A stretch of DNA of 50,343 nucleotides from Parabacteroides distasonis (GTDB taxonomy: Bacteria; Bacteroidota; Bacteroidia; Bacteroidales; Tannerellaceae), in contig NZ_SRYM01000028.1 of assembly GCF_004793765.1 (NCBI RefSeq), positions 1 to 50,343 of the forward strand, given 5' to 3'. Positions within the stretch are counted from its first letter, which is position 1; each line of letters opens with the position of its first letter. The position numbers and the translations under genes were made by a program. Positions 25,495 through 34,991 of the stretch are shown piece by piece. Under the pieces are notes generated by a model that was given only the letters and a program-made list of their open reading frames with translations, was not told the origin of the DNA and ran no database searches.

Positions 25495-28400
25495 CTAGTT
25501 CACGTTATAACCGGAGATAACCACCTTCGGGGTCTCGCCTCTTGTATCGACATCTTTCCAATGAATGTTGATCTCTTTCTTCTCGCCCGGAAGCAAGGAG
25601 AAATAGTTGTCGCTATAGAACATCGGGAGGAATTGCTCGCCATCCTTCTCGCCCACTACATTCACACGGATCATCAGAGCCGGGGTGGATGAAGTGTTCT
25701 CCAAGGTAGCAGTAGCGGTCCAAGTACCGTCATTACCCTTATTGGTTGCCACGTTGGATCGTAAAGTAACCTTTGGCAGCTCACGCAAAGCTTGGTAGTT
25801 GCCTTCCTCTACGCCACGCAGATAGAAGTTATCCGATACGATCTTGCCGTTCTCGGTCAATGTAAGCTTCACGAAATGAGTATTAGACACACTAGCGGGA
25901 AAATCTAATTTCATACATCTATTTGTCGTATCCTCCTTGCTGTCCACGGATACCTCGTTTTCCCACGAGATAGAACCGTCCATATTGATGATTTGAGCCT
26001 TCGCCGTCAAGCCATCACGTACGCCGGCGCTATAGTTCACTACCTCGATCTCGTCCGTCACCGGATTCCATTGGATATGCAAAGGCTCGGAAGCTTTCTT
26101 ACAGCCAAAATAAGCGGCGGTAGGCTCGAAATAATAGTCATAGGTCTGCCATACCATAGAAGGCCATGCCGGATGCGTCATCCACAGCAATAATCCCTTA
26201 CGGTTCAAGCTTCTCGATTCGAACATACCCCGGTAACCATCATAGTTTACCCACTGAGCCAGATCAGCGAATTCCTTGGCGTTGTTCGGCTTGCCGAAGC
26301 CCTTTTCGATGATAGCGTTGAAAGAAGCGCAAGACTGGGCGCCTTCCATCGTATAATCGTGCTGTCCCCATTGAGCGTTTTGCGGCCAAAAGGCATCCGG
26401 AGAGAAGGTACGAACCAAGCTCTCGTAATTCATCACGTTAGGCATACCCCGCTCGCTATGGAACTTATCGCTACCACTCTTCAAGCTAAAGTATTCCTTA
26501 ACCGGAAGCGCACGGTACGGGCCATGGCCACTTACCACCTCATCCGCCGAGCTGGAGATATAATGTAAGCCCGGATGATCCTCTTTCACGATACGGCGTA
26601 AAGCCTTGTCGATCTGCTCCGGCGGGAAGCCCTCGTTGCGCCCGCAATAAATACCGATAGAGGCATGGTTGCGAAAACGTTTCACGTAATCCTCCGCGTT
26701 GGCGATAAACATCTCCGGGTCATAAGGATCAGGTCCGTCGGAAGGATTCGCCAACCAGAAATCTTGCCAGATCATGATACCATGACGGTCGCAAGCCTCA
26801 TACAACTCCTTGTCGCCGATCTGCCCTACCCAGTTACGCATAATCGTAAAGTTCATATCGGCATGGTAAGCCACGGCGATGTCGTACTCACGACCCCGGT
26901 AATTCAGATTAGACTCACCGAATCCCCAGTTACCGCCACGTCCGATAAAACGACGGCCGTTGATAAAGAGACTCAAGATGCTATTATTCTCGTTGAAAGT
27001 CATTTGTCGGATACCTACCTTGAAATCCTCAGAGTCGGATACCTTATCGCCTACCTTAAAGGTGAAATTAGCGTCGTATAAATAAGGAGAACCGTATCCT
27101 TTAGGCCACCACAGACGCGGGTTCTGGACCTTCAATTGACTGAAGCTATTTGGGTTGAAAGTAACTGTCTTCTCCTCGCCTGCGGCCAATTCTACCGGTT
27201 GCTCGAAAGTGATATCGCCGATCTTTCCTGTCAATACACCCTTTACAGGAGCGGCATCATGGTTCTTCACGATCACTTCCGGAGTCAAGGTAGCGGAAGT
27301 CGTATCCGGCAACGGCAATACAACCTGTACGAACGGGTCTTGAATCGTTACCTTGCCTGTAGAAGTCAAGTACACGTCATTCCAGATACCGATATTACGA
27401 CCACGGATCGTCGAGATCCAGTCCCAACCGATCGTAGCATGGAAGGTCGGGTTATCAGCGCCTAAGATACCACCGTTGAAATCCGTATTCTTCTCACATT
27501 TCTCCTTGATAGCGCCGATATGCTCATTCTTGATGATCTCCACCGCAACAACATTCTTACCCGGTACGACCACATCTGTCACGTCGAATACACCCCGGAT
27601 AAACGCTCCCTTGATACGGCCGATCTTTTTACCGTTCACAAATACATTGGCCTTCCAGTTGATGCCATCGAAATTCAAGAACAAACGGTCTTGCTTGAAT
27701 CCTTCGGGTACCTCAAACTCATCCCTATACCAGAAATTAGAGTTGAAGAATGACTCGGATATCTGCATCAGGTTATCCGCATAATTCGGATTCGGGATAG
27801 CTCCGATATTCTTATAACTGCTCAATACCGTTCCCGGCACGGTCGCCACGATCCAATTTTCCGGAGAGAAAGAAGGTTTCGATATTTCCTCGCCGGAAGC
27901 GGTTACTTCGGAAGCTCGTTGTACTTTCCAGTTTCCGCCCGATAAACGGATCTCGTCTTTTGTAGCAGCCGGAGCAGCGGCTGGTTGGGCAAGCAAGCCA
28001 CCTTTACCCATCACCTCTATCTCGCTTAAGATATAGCGTACGTCATTAGCCGGTTGCTCCATCCATACCCGTACGTAGCGGCCTTTTCCTTTTAGCTTGA
28101 TCTCATCCAAATTGGCTTCCCCGCCCGGAAGATTAGCTATATCAACCCACTGTTTCGCATCATCGGAAACTTGAATCTTACCCTTGATCGCTTTATTGAT
28201 CCAATGTAATTTTACTTTGTCGAATTCGGATTGGCTACCCAAGTCCACATAGACCCACTCCTCTCCTGTCGTGGCGCTCATCCAAGCGCTATTAAAGAAT
28301 TTGGAAGGAAGCAAATCTATCAATTTATCTTGGTTATAGAAATTCATCTCGAAGAATGCCCAATAAGCGGCACCTTCCATTTTCAATCGCATCCGATAAT

Positions 28401-29118
28401 AAGCGTACTCACCCGGTTGATCGAACGTCAATGTCTCATTCAACATCCGAGTGGGCAACGTACCCGGATCCCAGCTATTCTTGTTCGGGTCCGAATGGGC
28501 TTTATATTTGCTGGCCTTACCCGGCATACCTTTACCCTTTAAGGCTGCCAATTCCGTCCAAGTATTCCCATCATTCGATCCCTCGCAAATAATCTCATAC
28601 CCGTCCTTGACCTTATTCTCGTCATAAGCCACGCTACCGCGGAATTGCACCTTGTCGGCTTTCTCTTTCCAGTTATTTAGCGTGAACAGGAAATAGGCAT
28701 CCTCGCCTGTAACTGCGTTGCGAGAATAAGGACCTTGATCGATCATCCACTCACGCTCACGACGAGCGATATCCCCATTTTGCGTGGAGAGATCGAGATA
28801 CTGAGGTTGTTTATCGCTAATAACACCATCCGTCACCAGTTGAGCCGTTAGATTGTAATCATAACTGGAGGAGTTGTAAGCGCTACGCAAAAGAGCTATG
28901 TTACGATACGTGGAATAATCCGGACGTAATGAAGGGGAGAAGTCCTCTCCCGGATCTCCCGGATATGAACCGATACCTCTAGTATAATAATCCGACCGAT
29001 CGAAAGATTCTATCGGAACACCACTCTGCCCACATCCTCCTAGCAATGCGGAGATTACTATCGCTCCACAGAGCGTCAAAAGTCGAGGCAATTTTTTCTT
29101 TTTACTCAATGTTCTCAT
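25495..29118 (-). CDS. Glycoside hydrolase family 2 lipoprotein with discoidin (F5/8 C) domains
   Basis: A 1207-residue protein with a lipoprotein signal ending at Cys29 (LLGGC). Residues about 75-270 and 275-370 look like F5/8-type-C domains (DGYEIICEGSNDGNTW; VYVDLGSQSEFDKVKL). Then come the GH2 sugar-binding, Ig-like and TIM-barrel domains. The acid/base Glu is about residue 829 (YCGRNEG) and the nucleophile about 899 (VMNYESL), a spacing of 70 as expected. The family includes beta-mannosidases, beta-galactosidases and exo-beta-glucosaminidases; the long barrel with NYES is nearest to the mannosidase/glucosaminidase branch, but substrate is not certain. No SusC/D pair is adjacent. Confidence 0.88.
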   Translation of the reverse strand: MRTLSKKKKLPRLLTLCGAIVISALLGGCGQSGVPIESFDRSDYYTRGIGSYPGDPGEDFSPSLRPDYSTYRNIALLRSAYNSSSYDYNLTAQLVTDGVISDKQPQYLDLSTQNGDIARREREWMIDQGPYSRNAVTGEDAYFLFTLNNWKEKADKVQFRGSVAYDENKVKDGYEIICEGSNDGNTWTELAALKGKGMPGKASKYKAHSDPNKNSWDPGTLPTRMLNETLTFDQPGEYAYYRMRLKMEGAAYWAFFEMNFYNQDKLIDLLPSKFFNSAWMSATTGEEWVYVDLGSQSEFDKVKLHWINKAIKGKIQVSDDAKQWVDIANLPGGEANLDEIKLKGKGRYVRVWMEQPANDVRYILSEIEVMGKGGLLAQPAAAPAATKDEIRLSGGNWKVQRASEVTASGEEISKPSFSPENWIVATVPGTVLSSYKNIGAIPNPNYADNLMQISESFFNSNFWYRDEFEVPEGFKQDRLFLNFDGINWKANVFVNGKKIGRIKGAFIRGVFDVTDVVVPGKNVVAVEIIKNEHIGAIKEKCEKNTDFNGGILGADNPTFHATIGWDWISTIRGRNIGIWNDVYLTSTGKVTIQDPFVQVVLPLPDTTSATLTPEVIVKNHDAAPVKGVLTGKIGDITFEQPVELAAGEEKTVTFNPNSFSQLKVQNPRLWWPKGYGSPYLYDANFTFKVGDKVSDSEDFKVGIRQMTFNENNSILSLFINGRRFIGRGGNWGFGESNLNYRGREYDIAVAYHADMNFTIMRNWVGQIGDKELYEACDRHGIMIWQDFWLANPSDGPDPYDPEMFIANAEDYVKRFRNHASIGIYCGRNEGFPPEQIDKALRRIVKEDHPGLHYISSSADEVVSGHGPYRALPVKEYFSLKSGSDKFHSERGMPNVMNYESLVRTFSPDAFWPQNAQWGQHDYTMEGAQSCASFNAIIEKGFGKPNNAKEFADLAQWVNYDGYRGMFESRSLNRKGLLLWMTHPAWPSMVWQTYDYYFEPTAAYFGCKKASEPLHIQWNPVTDEIEVVNYSAGVRDGLTAKAQIINMDGSISWENEVSVDSKEDTTNRCMKLDFPASVSNTHFVKLTLTENGKIVSDNFYLRGVEEGNYQALRELPKVTLRSNVATNKGNDGTWTATATLENTSSTPALMIRVNVVGEKDGEQFLPMFYSDNYFSLLPGEKKEINIHWKDVDTRGETPKVVISGYNVN

Positions 29119-29150
29119 ACTACTTATTGTGTTTCTCTAAATTAGTTAGT

Positions 29151-29930
29151 TTAATAAGATACCGTCACGTTAAAACCCTCTTTCCGGGCCCTCTCCGCAA
29201 TCGCATCTAATTCTTCTTTGGTAGCTTTTTTCAAAGCTTTAACCGGGGTCTCCCTATCTATCGTATAAATCATGACTTGTTTCGGACGGATTTGTTTTAA
29301 GGCGGAAATCCAGCCTGCTATCTCCTCTTCCGTCATGTTATTAACCGATTCCCCGTTTACTTCCCCTTTCAAGAACATGGTCTGTATAATCAAATTCCCG
29401 TTAAAACGGCATAATTGCTTTAATAAAAACTCGAAATTAAACACTGGGGAATTAGGTGCGTCTATCTGCCGGATACGACTGTCTAATACAGAATCCAGTT
29501 TCAATATGTTATCCTCTATTTTATTCAAGGCTTGAAAGACTTCCTCTTTATGGAGCATCGTAGAGTTAGAAAGTACGGCGATTTTAGCGTCAGGGAAAAA
29601 CCGATCCCGGATAACGATCGTATCATCAATGATTCCACCGAATTCCGGATGTATCGTAGGCTCTCCGTTTCCGGCGAACGTAATTACATCCGGAGCGATC
29701 CCTTCCGCTTTCATAGAACTTAGTTTTTGCTCCAAGGCTTCCCTCACTTCCGTACGAGTAGGCAGTTTACTATGAATCCTATGATTCTCATTCAATCCGC
29801 ATTCGCAATAAATGCAATTAAAAGAGCATAATTTCCCGTCTGTAGGAAGTAAATTCATCCCTAAAGAGACACCTAGACGCCGACTATGTATCGGGCCAAA
29901 TACGATTTTATCAAAAAGAATTGTAGACAT
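29151..29930 (-). CDS. Radical SAM protein (COG0731-like)
   Basis: A 259-residue enzyme with the radical SAM cluster motif CxxxCxxC (Cys35, Cys39, Cys42 in CSFNCIYCECG) and the downstream SAM-binding ITFAGNGEPTIHPEF. It belongs to the cytoplasmic radical SAM group sometimes annotated as wybutosine-like or MoaA-like, and the precise reaction is unknown. No molybdopterin or tRNA-modification partner is close by. It lies between the helix-hairpin-helix protein (33 bases upstream) and the GH2 gene (32 bases downstream) on the same strand, so co-transcription is possible. Confidence 0.85.
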   Translation of the reverse strand: MSTILFDKIVFGPIHSRRLGVSLGMNLLPTDGKLCSFNCIYCECGLNENHRIHSKLPTRTEVREALEQKLSSMKAEGIAPDVITFAGNGEPTIHPEFGGIIDDTIVIRDRFFPDAKIAVLSNSTMLHKEEVFQALNKIEDNILKLDSVLDSRIRQIDAPNSPVFNFEFLLKQLCRFNGNLIIQTMFLKGEVNGESVNNMTEEEIAGWISALKQIRPKQVMIYTIDRETPVKALKKATKEELDAIAERARKEGFNVTVSY

Positions 29931-29963
29931 AGCGCTGTTTGTTTTTACCCACGCAAATCTACT

Positions 29964-32024
29964 CTAAAATTTCCAGCGAAGCAAAGCATAAAGATCTGTT
30001 TTATCAGAACCGCTTATCTCCTCCGTATCAGTACCTATCAAATCCCTGTCCCAATAATGGGTGTGAGCTAGTTTAGCGGATAAAGATAAACGTTTCCAAA
30101 TATCCAAACGAAAGGTGAAAGCGAACCGTATCCCATTGCCATAAAAAGAAGGCATATTAAAGGCATACAATATATTCTTCTCATACGAACTGATCCGGCT
30201 ATTGTAACCATCCGTATGAAACCACGCTAGATAACCATCCAGTTGAAGAGGTAGGGTAGTGGGTTTCCAACCTATACTTTGGGAGATCATCACCCCTTTA
30301 TTAAGTTCCTTGGTAGGCTCATCGAATAGAATACCATCTAAGGAAGTCTTAAAAATAAAAGGAGAAGAAAAGTTATAAACCTGTTGAAAACGAATACGAT
30401 GTTGTCTATACGGATTGATTATCAACAAATTATCATTTTCAAATATTCCATTCTTTTCTTTTTGCCGGTATTTATAACGAAGATAAGTTGAATAGTTTCT
30501 ACTAGGGGTATAATCTATCTGAGCCATATATTCCTGTCCTCCAGAAGGAGCGTCTATCCCGTATTTCAACCAAGGGAAACGGAATAAGTCCGCATAAACG
30601 GATAATTTCCAGCGGGCAATCGGGGTTAATTGCAATCCCATATAAACCCCTTGCTCGTTCTGAATCGTAGAGCCTTGCGAGAAAGCGTTCCCAAATAAAG
30701 CTTGATAACGGCGATCGTAATAGCGGTATAATACCAAGAAAGATATGTAGGAGGCAGGTATTAATTGCAAGGCATTCAAGGTAGAAACAGCTCCGTTTTT
30801 CGAAAGAGCGGTCTCGCCATAAAACTTGATACGATTCGTTTTCAACATATAGTCAACACCCATGTTGAAATTATTGTAACCTCTGAAATAGAACAGGTTA
30901 TAAGGTTTTGGATCGGGATCCATCTTAAACTTACCGAACGAATAAGAGAGAGTCGTTAAACCGATATGAAAATGAGGCGTAGCATAACGGATATTTCCTC
31001 CATATACTTGCATCGTTATCGTTTTCTTCTTTTCCCAATCCCGTTGCAAGCGGTGAAGTCCGTCTGTTTTCAATGAGGTGAATGTCAAGCTATCTACGGC
31101 CGCATCCATTTTCCGGTACGAATAGAAAACACTTATATCCAAGTTTCTAATCGTAATTGTGCCGGCTACTCCTCGGAAGAAATCCTGCTCATTGGTGGAA
31201 AAGTGCCTACGGAAGCCGTTTGTCCTTCGCTCCGCTTGAGCGACTACTGCCGTACGGCTAGGGGAAAAGTCATTGCTAATCACCAAACCTTGTCCGAAAG
31301 ACATCTTGTAATCCCCTATAGCCAAGCTTTTTAACCAGTTGATATCTTTTAGGAATAGATGTGCGGAATAAAAGTCATATCCTTTATGATATGCGTTCCA
31401 AAAAGGTTCGCCCGCATCTTTCTCGGCTACGAAGCCTGCTTGTAAACGATCCTCGAAAGTATAGGAATAACGTAAGGAGTGATAGAAAGGTTCTCCTCTA
31501 TATTTACGATTCGGATATAACGAAAGTATGCTGTCCGTTTGTTCACCATATCCCTTTTTCTGTTGAAAACATTGATCATACCTGATTTGTAATTCATTAC
31601 GACCATATTTCAACAGGTTCTTAACCGTAAGCAACCGTTTTTCAACATGATTATCACCTATATAAACAAATGGAAGGAGAAGAGATATCGTCTGAAAATC
31701 GATATCCTCTATATTCTTCAACTCATAGATGCTAACCATATTTCCGTATCGTTTCCGATAGGAGAGGAGCTGCTCAATTTGGCGATCGGATAGAAAAGGT
31801 AATCGCTTCAGTTGCTCTTCCGTCACGGCATTCAAATCAAAAGGATGCTCAGTTAAATAAGATAAATCGGCATACAAACTTTCGATACGTTCCGTATCCT
31901 CGGTTTCCAAGGCTAGTTCCTCTACATACTCCATCCACTTATCAACAGAATATTCTATTTGAGAATTAGCGTAATAACTATTTATCAACAGGATTATCGA
32001 CAAGATTATAAACAATCGTTTCAT
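29964..32024 (-). CDS. Helix-hairpin-helix protein with outer-membrane barrel-like C-terminus
   Basis: A 686-residue protein with a signal peptide (cleavage near residue 21). A tandem helix-hairpin-helix region of the ComEA kind follows (about residues 55-115: LNAVTEEQLKRLPFLSDRQI, YGNMVSIYELKNIEDIDF). The remaining 560 residues are rich in aromatic beta-strand repeats (LRYSYTFEDRLQAGF, AFTFRLDIWKRLSL) and end in LRWKF, as outer-membrane barrels do. Similar conserved proteins are widespread in Bacteroidota; a role in surface or DNA-related processes is not known. It lies 13 bases after the PorV/PorQ-like gene, which suggests a joint operon. Confidence 0.75.
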   Translation of the reverse strand: MKRLFIILSIILLINSYYANSQIEYSVDKWMEYVEELALETEDTERIESLYADLSYLTEHPFDLNAVTEEQLKRLPFLSDRQIEQLLSYRKRYGNMVSIYELKNIEDIDFQTISLLLPFVYIGDNHVEKRLLTVKNLLKYGRNELQIRYDQCFQQKKGYGEQTDSILSLYPNRKYRGEPFYHSLRYSYTFEDRLQAGFVAEKDAGEPFWNAYHKGYDFYSAHLFLKDINWLKSLAIGDYKMSFGQGLVISNDFSPSRTAVVAQAERRTNGFRRHFSTNEQDFFRGVAGTITIRNLDISVFYSYRKMDAAVDSLTFTSLKTDGLHRLQRDWEKKKTITMQVYGGNIRYATPHFHIGLTTLSYSFGKFKMDPDPKPYNLFYFRGYNNFNMGVDYMLKTNRIKFYGETALSKNGAVSTLNALQLIPASYISFLVLYRYYDRRYQALFGNAFSQGSTIQNEQGVYMGLQLTPIARWKLSVYADLFRFPWLKYGIDAPSGGQEYMAQIDYTPSRNYSTYLRYKYRQKEKNGIFENDNLLIINPYRQHRIRFQQVYNFSSPFIFKTSLDGILFDEPTKELNKGVMISQSIGWKPTTLPLQLDGYLAWFHTDGYNSRISSYEKNILYAFNMPSFYGNGIRFAFTFRLDIWKRLSLSAKLAHTHYWDRDLIGTDTEEISGSDKTDLYALLRWKF

Positions 32025-32037
32025 AGCTAAGTATCAT

Positions 32038-32847
32038 TTAAAAAGAGAATGATAAACCAAGACCGGTACTCATCCCTAAAATCGGATGGTAAATAGAGGC
32101 TACATCTATCGTAAAGCAAGAAAAGTTATAACCAATTCCTAAAGAGGGTAGGAGAGGAGCAGTCTGTATTCCGGCACGAATAAAAAAAGAATCGAAAGCG
32201 GTGTATTCAAGACCCAAGTTCCCAACAACTAGGTTTTCATTTTCCGTTCCTACACTTCCTATAATTAACAGACTGTTTATAATCTCCCATTGAAAACTTA
32301 TTTGAATTAAGTAATAATTAAAATCTTCTATTTCAATATCTTTATCTCCTATAGAAACAGATGGTAAATTCATTATTAACATTCCTATTAACAACTTATC
32401 AATAGGAGAGAAAGTGATTCCAATGTCTGTTGACAGTCTGGATCTTGTATTTTCCGATAGATCAGTTTGCAAGAAACTATAGTGAACTCCAAGCCCTAAC
32501 GCCCATTGATCCCCCAAGCGTTTTCCTCCCAGCACACGAACCATCATTTCTCTATATCCGTCAAACCCGAAAACAGAGATATCAACACCTGCGGATAATA
32601 GTTGATTCGGATAATAAAAACTACCGGACATCGTACCCAGTTCTTTCAACGTATACCGATTAAAATACTCTAAATGAATAGATTTTTTCTCTTTATCGAC
32701 AATAAGAGCCGGATTGAATAAAACAGATTGTGTCGCTACATTCCCTCCCATCCCCGCGCTGCGAACATCCGGTAAACGTAAGTTATCAACACCATGTACA
32801 TACAATGAAAATAGCCCTGTGAACAAGGATAACAATAGATATTTCAT
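32038..32847 (-). CDS. PorV/PorQ-like outer-membrane protein
   Basis: A 269-residue protein with a signal peptide (cleavage near residue 19) and a beta-barrel. The start of the mature part (LPDVRSAGMGGNVATQSVLFNPALIV) resembles the FadL-fold PorV/PorQ family of T9SS shuttle proteins, whose members begin with a similar AGMGG-NPA segment. The C-terminus GLGLSFSF is a normal barrel end. It is shorter than typical PorV (about 390) and PorQ (about 330), so the assignment is tentative. It is first in a run of same-strand genes that continues to the GH2 gene. Confidence 0.6.
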   Translation of the reverse strand: MKYLLLSLFTGLFSLYVHGVDNLRLPDVRSAGMGGNVATQSVLFNPALIVDKEKKSIHLEYFNRYTLKELGTMSGSFYYPNQLLSAGVDISVFGFDGYREMMVRVLGGKRLGDQWALGLGVHYSFLQTDLSENTRSRLSTDIGITFSPIDKLLIGMLIMNLPSVSIGDKDIEIEDFNYYLIQISFQWEIINSLLIIGSVGTENENLVVGNLGLEYTAFDSFFIRAGIQTAPLLPSLGIGYNFSCFTIDVASIYHPILGMSTGLGLSFSF

Positions 32848-32868
32848 AGTTAAGATTTTGTATGGTTT

Positions 32869-33048
32869 CTACTCCTGCATCCGGTACGCTTCTTTGGCTT
32901 TCACCACTACATTATTGATAAAATTATTCCCTTTGGCATATCCTAATAGGGGTTGTAACTCTCTGGTACTCCAGCATTCTATGCCTTCTACCTCACATGA
33001 AATGGATTCGAATTTTCCGAATAAGGCGGTAATATCTTCTTTCTTCAT
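32869..33048 (-). pseudogene. dinD: N-terminal remnant of dinD (DNA-damage-inducible protein D)
   Basis: A 59-residue frame starts MKKEDITALFGKFE and continues with ECWSTRELQPLLGYAK, which I recognise as the conserved N-terminus of DinD/BRO-type proteins; full-length members have roughly 270-290 residues. Here it stops right after VVVKAKEAYRMQE. The rest of the gene is absent and the next gene begins 22 bases further on. It is therefore a truncated remnant, probably left by deletion. Whether the fragment is still made is unknown. Confidence 0.75.
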
Positions 33049-33167
33049 AGTTAATATATGCTTAAGTTGTTGTCAATTGCGCAAATGTAATGTTTTATAT
33101 TCATTTAGCAAGTTATTAACAGATAAATGATGCTGAGAATCACGTAGTATTTATATTTTCGCGGTAT

Positions 33168-33773
33168 ATGATACGAAAAGGGATATATTGTGTTTTGGCT
33201 CTACTCGCTTTCTCTAGCTTTAAAGGGAGGGCGCAGACGGTAAAGACAAATATTGTTCCGGAAGGTTATCAGAAAGCTCAGCTGTATGAAGGTGATACAA
33301 TGGCTGTCGTCAACCTTCGGGAAGTTTTCATATATCCTCAAGTTAAGTTTAAGAATAAGCGTGAACAAGCGAAGTACAATAAGTTGGTACGAGACGTAAA
33401 GCGTACTTTGCCCTATGCCAAGATGGTGTATGATACATTGATAGAGACCTACGAATACATGGAAACCTTACCGAATGACAAGGCTCGCCAAGCCCACTTG
33501 AAACGGATGGAGAAAGAGTTGTTCGCCCAATATAAACCGGAACTAAAAAAATTATCCTTCTCGCAAGGTAAGCTACTTATCAAACTGATCGATAGGGAAT
33601 GTAATCAATCCAGTTACAATTTACTGAAAGCCTACCTGGGAAGTTTCCGTGCGGGCTTTTGGAATTTCTTCGCCGGCATGTTCGGAGCCAGCCTCAAATC
33701 GGAATACGACCCGAAAGGTAAAGATGCCATGACCGAACGGGTCGTCGTATTGGTTGAGAATGGTTTAATCTGA
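33168..33773 (+). CDS. DUF4294-like protein
   Basis: A 201-residue protein with a signal peptide (cleavage near residue 22, GRAQ). It has a conserved charged helical part (KRTLPYAKMVYDTLIETYEY, KRMEKELFAQYKPELKKL, SQGKLLIKLIDRECNQSSY), which matches the DUF4294 family of Bacteroidota as I know it. Function is unknown. Its last nine bases overlap the end of the convergent methyltransferase gene. No terminator fits between them. Confidence 0.75.
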   Translation: MIRKGIYCVLALLAFSSFKGRAQTVKTNIVPEGYQKAQLYEGDTMAVVNLREVFIYPQVKFKNKREQAKYNKLVRDVKRTLPYAKMVYDTLIETYEYMETLPNDKARQAHLKRMEKELFAQYKPELKKLSFSQGKLLIKLIDRECNQSSYNLLKAYLGSFRAGFWNFFAGMFGASLKSEYDPKGKDAMTERVVVLVENGLI

Positions 33774-34295
33774 TAGCTGCTTGAAGAAATCCCAGATTAC
33801 GATACCGGTAGTAACCGATACGTTCAAGGAATGCTTTGTACCATATTGAGGTATTTCAATACATATATCACAGTTATCAACCACATTTTGTTGAACTCCT
33901 TTTACCTCGTTACCCATGACGATAGCGTATTTCTTTGTCTTGTCTAACTGCAAGTTATCTAACATGACACTACCTTCCGCTTGCTCTACGGCACATACCG
34001 TATACCCCTCTCGACGCAATTTATCAACAGCCTCCGGGGTATCTTTGAAATATTCCCAATCTACGGTTTCTTCCGCTCCTAAGGCAGTCTTATGGATCTC
34101 CGCATTCGGAGGACAAGCCGTAATGCCACAAAGATAAATAGCCTCTACCCGGAAAGCATCGGAGGTACGGAATACGGAACCCACGTTGTTAAGACTTCTA
34201 ATATGGTCTAAGACAACGATTAAAGGTATCTTCTTACTTTCCTTAAAAGCCTCGGGAGTCAGGCGGTTCAATTCGGTTACTTTTAATTTTCGCAT
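33765..34295 (-). CDS. TrmH-family (SpoU) RNA 2'-O-methyltransferase
   Basis: From the ATG at 34295 (MRKLKVTEL) the protein has 176 residues. The three SpoU motifs are clear: NNVGSVFRTSDAF, AIVMGNEVKGV and IPQYGTKHSLNVSVTTGI. These proteins use SAM and a trefoil-knot fold to methylate ribose in tRNA or rRNA; the target base is not evident and no N-terminal substrate-binding domain is present. An earlier in-frame start at 34316 is rejected because it lies inside the promoter -7 box. The gene is convergent with the DUF4294-like gene. Confidence 0.9.
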   Translation of the reverse strand: MRKLKVTELNRLTPEAFKESKKIPLIVVLDHIRSLNNVGSVFRTSDAFRVEAIYLCGITACPPNAEIHKTALGAEETVDWEYFKDTPEAVDKLRREGYTVCAVEQAEGSVMLDNLQLDKTKKYAIVMGNEVKGVQQNVVDNCDICIEIPQYGTKHSLNVSVTTGIVIWDFFKQLSD

Positions 34296-34313
34296 AACAA
34301 ATATCTTTGACCG

Positions 34314-34321
34314 CAAAAGTA
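34314..34321 (-). promoter_or_regulatory. -7 box of the TrmH-family gene
   Basis: Minus-strand TACTTTTG, an exact TAnnTTTG match 19 bases before the ATG at 34295. It fixes the start of that gene. Confidence 0.55.
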
Positions 34322-34339
34322 GCGAATATCCGTGGATAT

Positions 34340-34991
34340 GCCGTTGAAAAGCTATTAATAAGTAGTGGACATAAAATGAAAAATAGTTCTTGCTTTATTC
34401 AAATACTTGTCCATACCCCCCTCTTTCTCAAATTAGCAAATGAATAAGCTACTTATTTATTACGCACTATCAACAGCCCTTATACACCTATTGACAACCT
34501 CGCAGGAGGATCTATTTTTTCACAATCAAGGTTGTCAACAATAAACAGCTAGATATTCATAAAGTCTATAACTATAAGAATTACAATCTATAAATAGACA
34601 TCCATACTGTTGGTATCCTTTTGATAAGCCGTTCACAAACCTTAATAAGTCAATAACCAAAGATTGTAACAAAAATGTATTAACCATTTCAACAGCCTAT
34701 CATATCCATCATATTTATTTTTAAAATTAAAGATTAATAAGAATATAATATAATGATTGTGGATAACTCCTGAGGGTTCATGGTAGCTCATCCATCGATG
34801 GCAAAGATAAGAATCTTTCTTGTTATTTCTATAAATGAAGAAAGTTTATACCTTTGTGCTTTGTGAACAATAGGTTAATAAACTAGATAAAATAAAGATT
34901 ATCAGTAATACTTTCTGTGGATAATATTGTTTATATATAGTGAAAGCCCTATTGGGAGCAGTAGAAACAGGAATCATTAATATATAAGGCT
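34340..34991. other. AT-rich gene-free region with DnaA boxes, candidate replication origin
   Basis: No gene is visible in about 650 bases. Two perfect DnaA boxes in the same orientation (TGTGGATAA at 34758-34766 and 34916-34924) and one near match (TTATACACC, 34480-34488) are present. Directly left of the first perfect box is a very AT-rich run (about 34708-34757) that could be an unwinding element. A 10-bp inverted repeat (34491-34500 and 34529-34538, TTGACAACCT and its complement) adds structure. Base composition of plus-strand genes shifts from C-rich at the far left to G-rich on the right, as at an origin. This is a candidate only; dnaA is not adjacent. Confidence 0.45.
34849..34856 (+). 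promoter_or_regulatory. -7 box, probably of nadA
   Basis: TACCTTTG fits TAnnTTTG and would give nadA a leader of about 130 bases that includes the DnaA box at 34916. No good -33 element is visible. Confidence 0.4.

Noticed and set aside
34340-34991. tRNA or other structured RNA gene in the large gap
   Set aside because: I found no cloverleaf-like arms or conserved T-loop sequence; only AT-rich sequence, DnaA boxes and one 10-bp inverted repeat.
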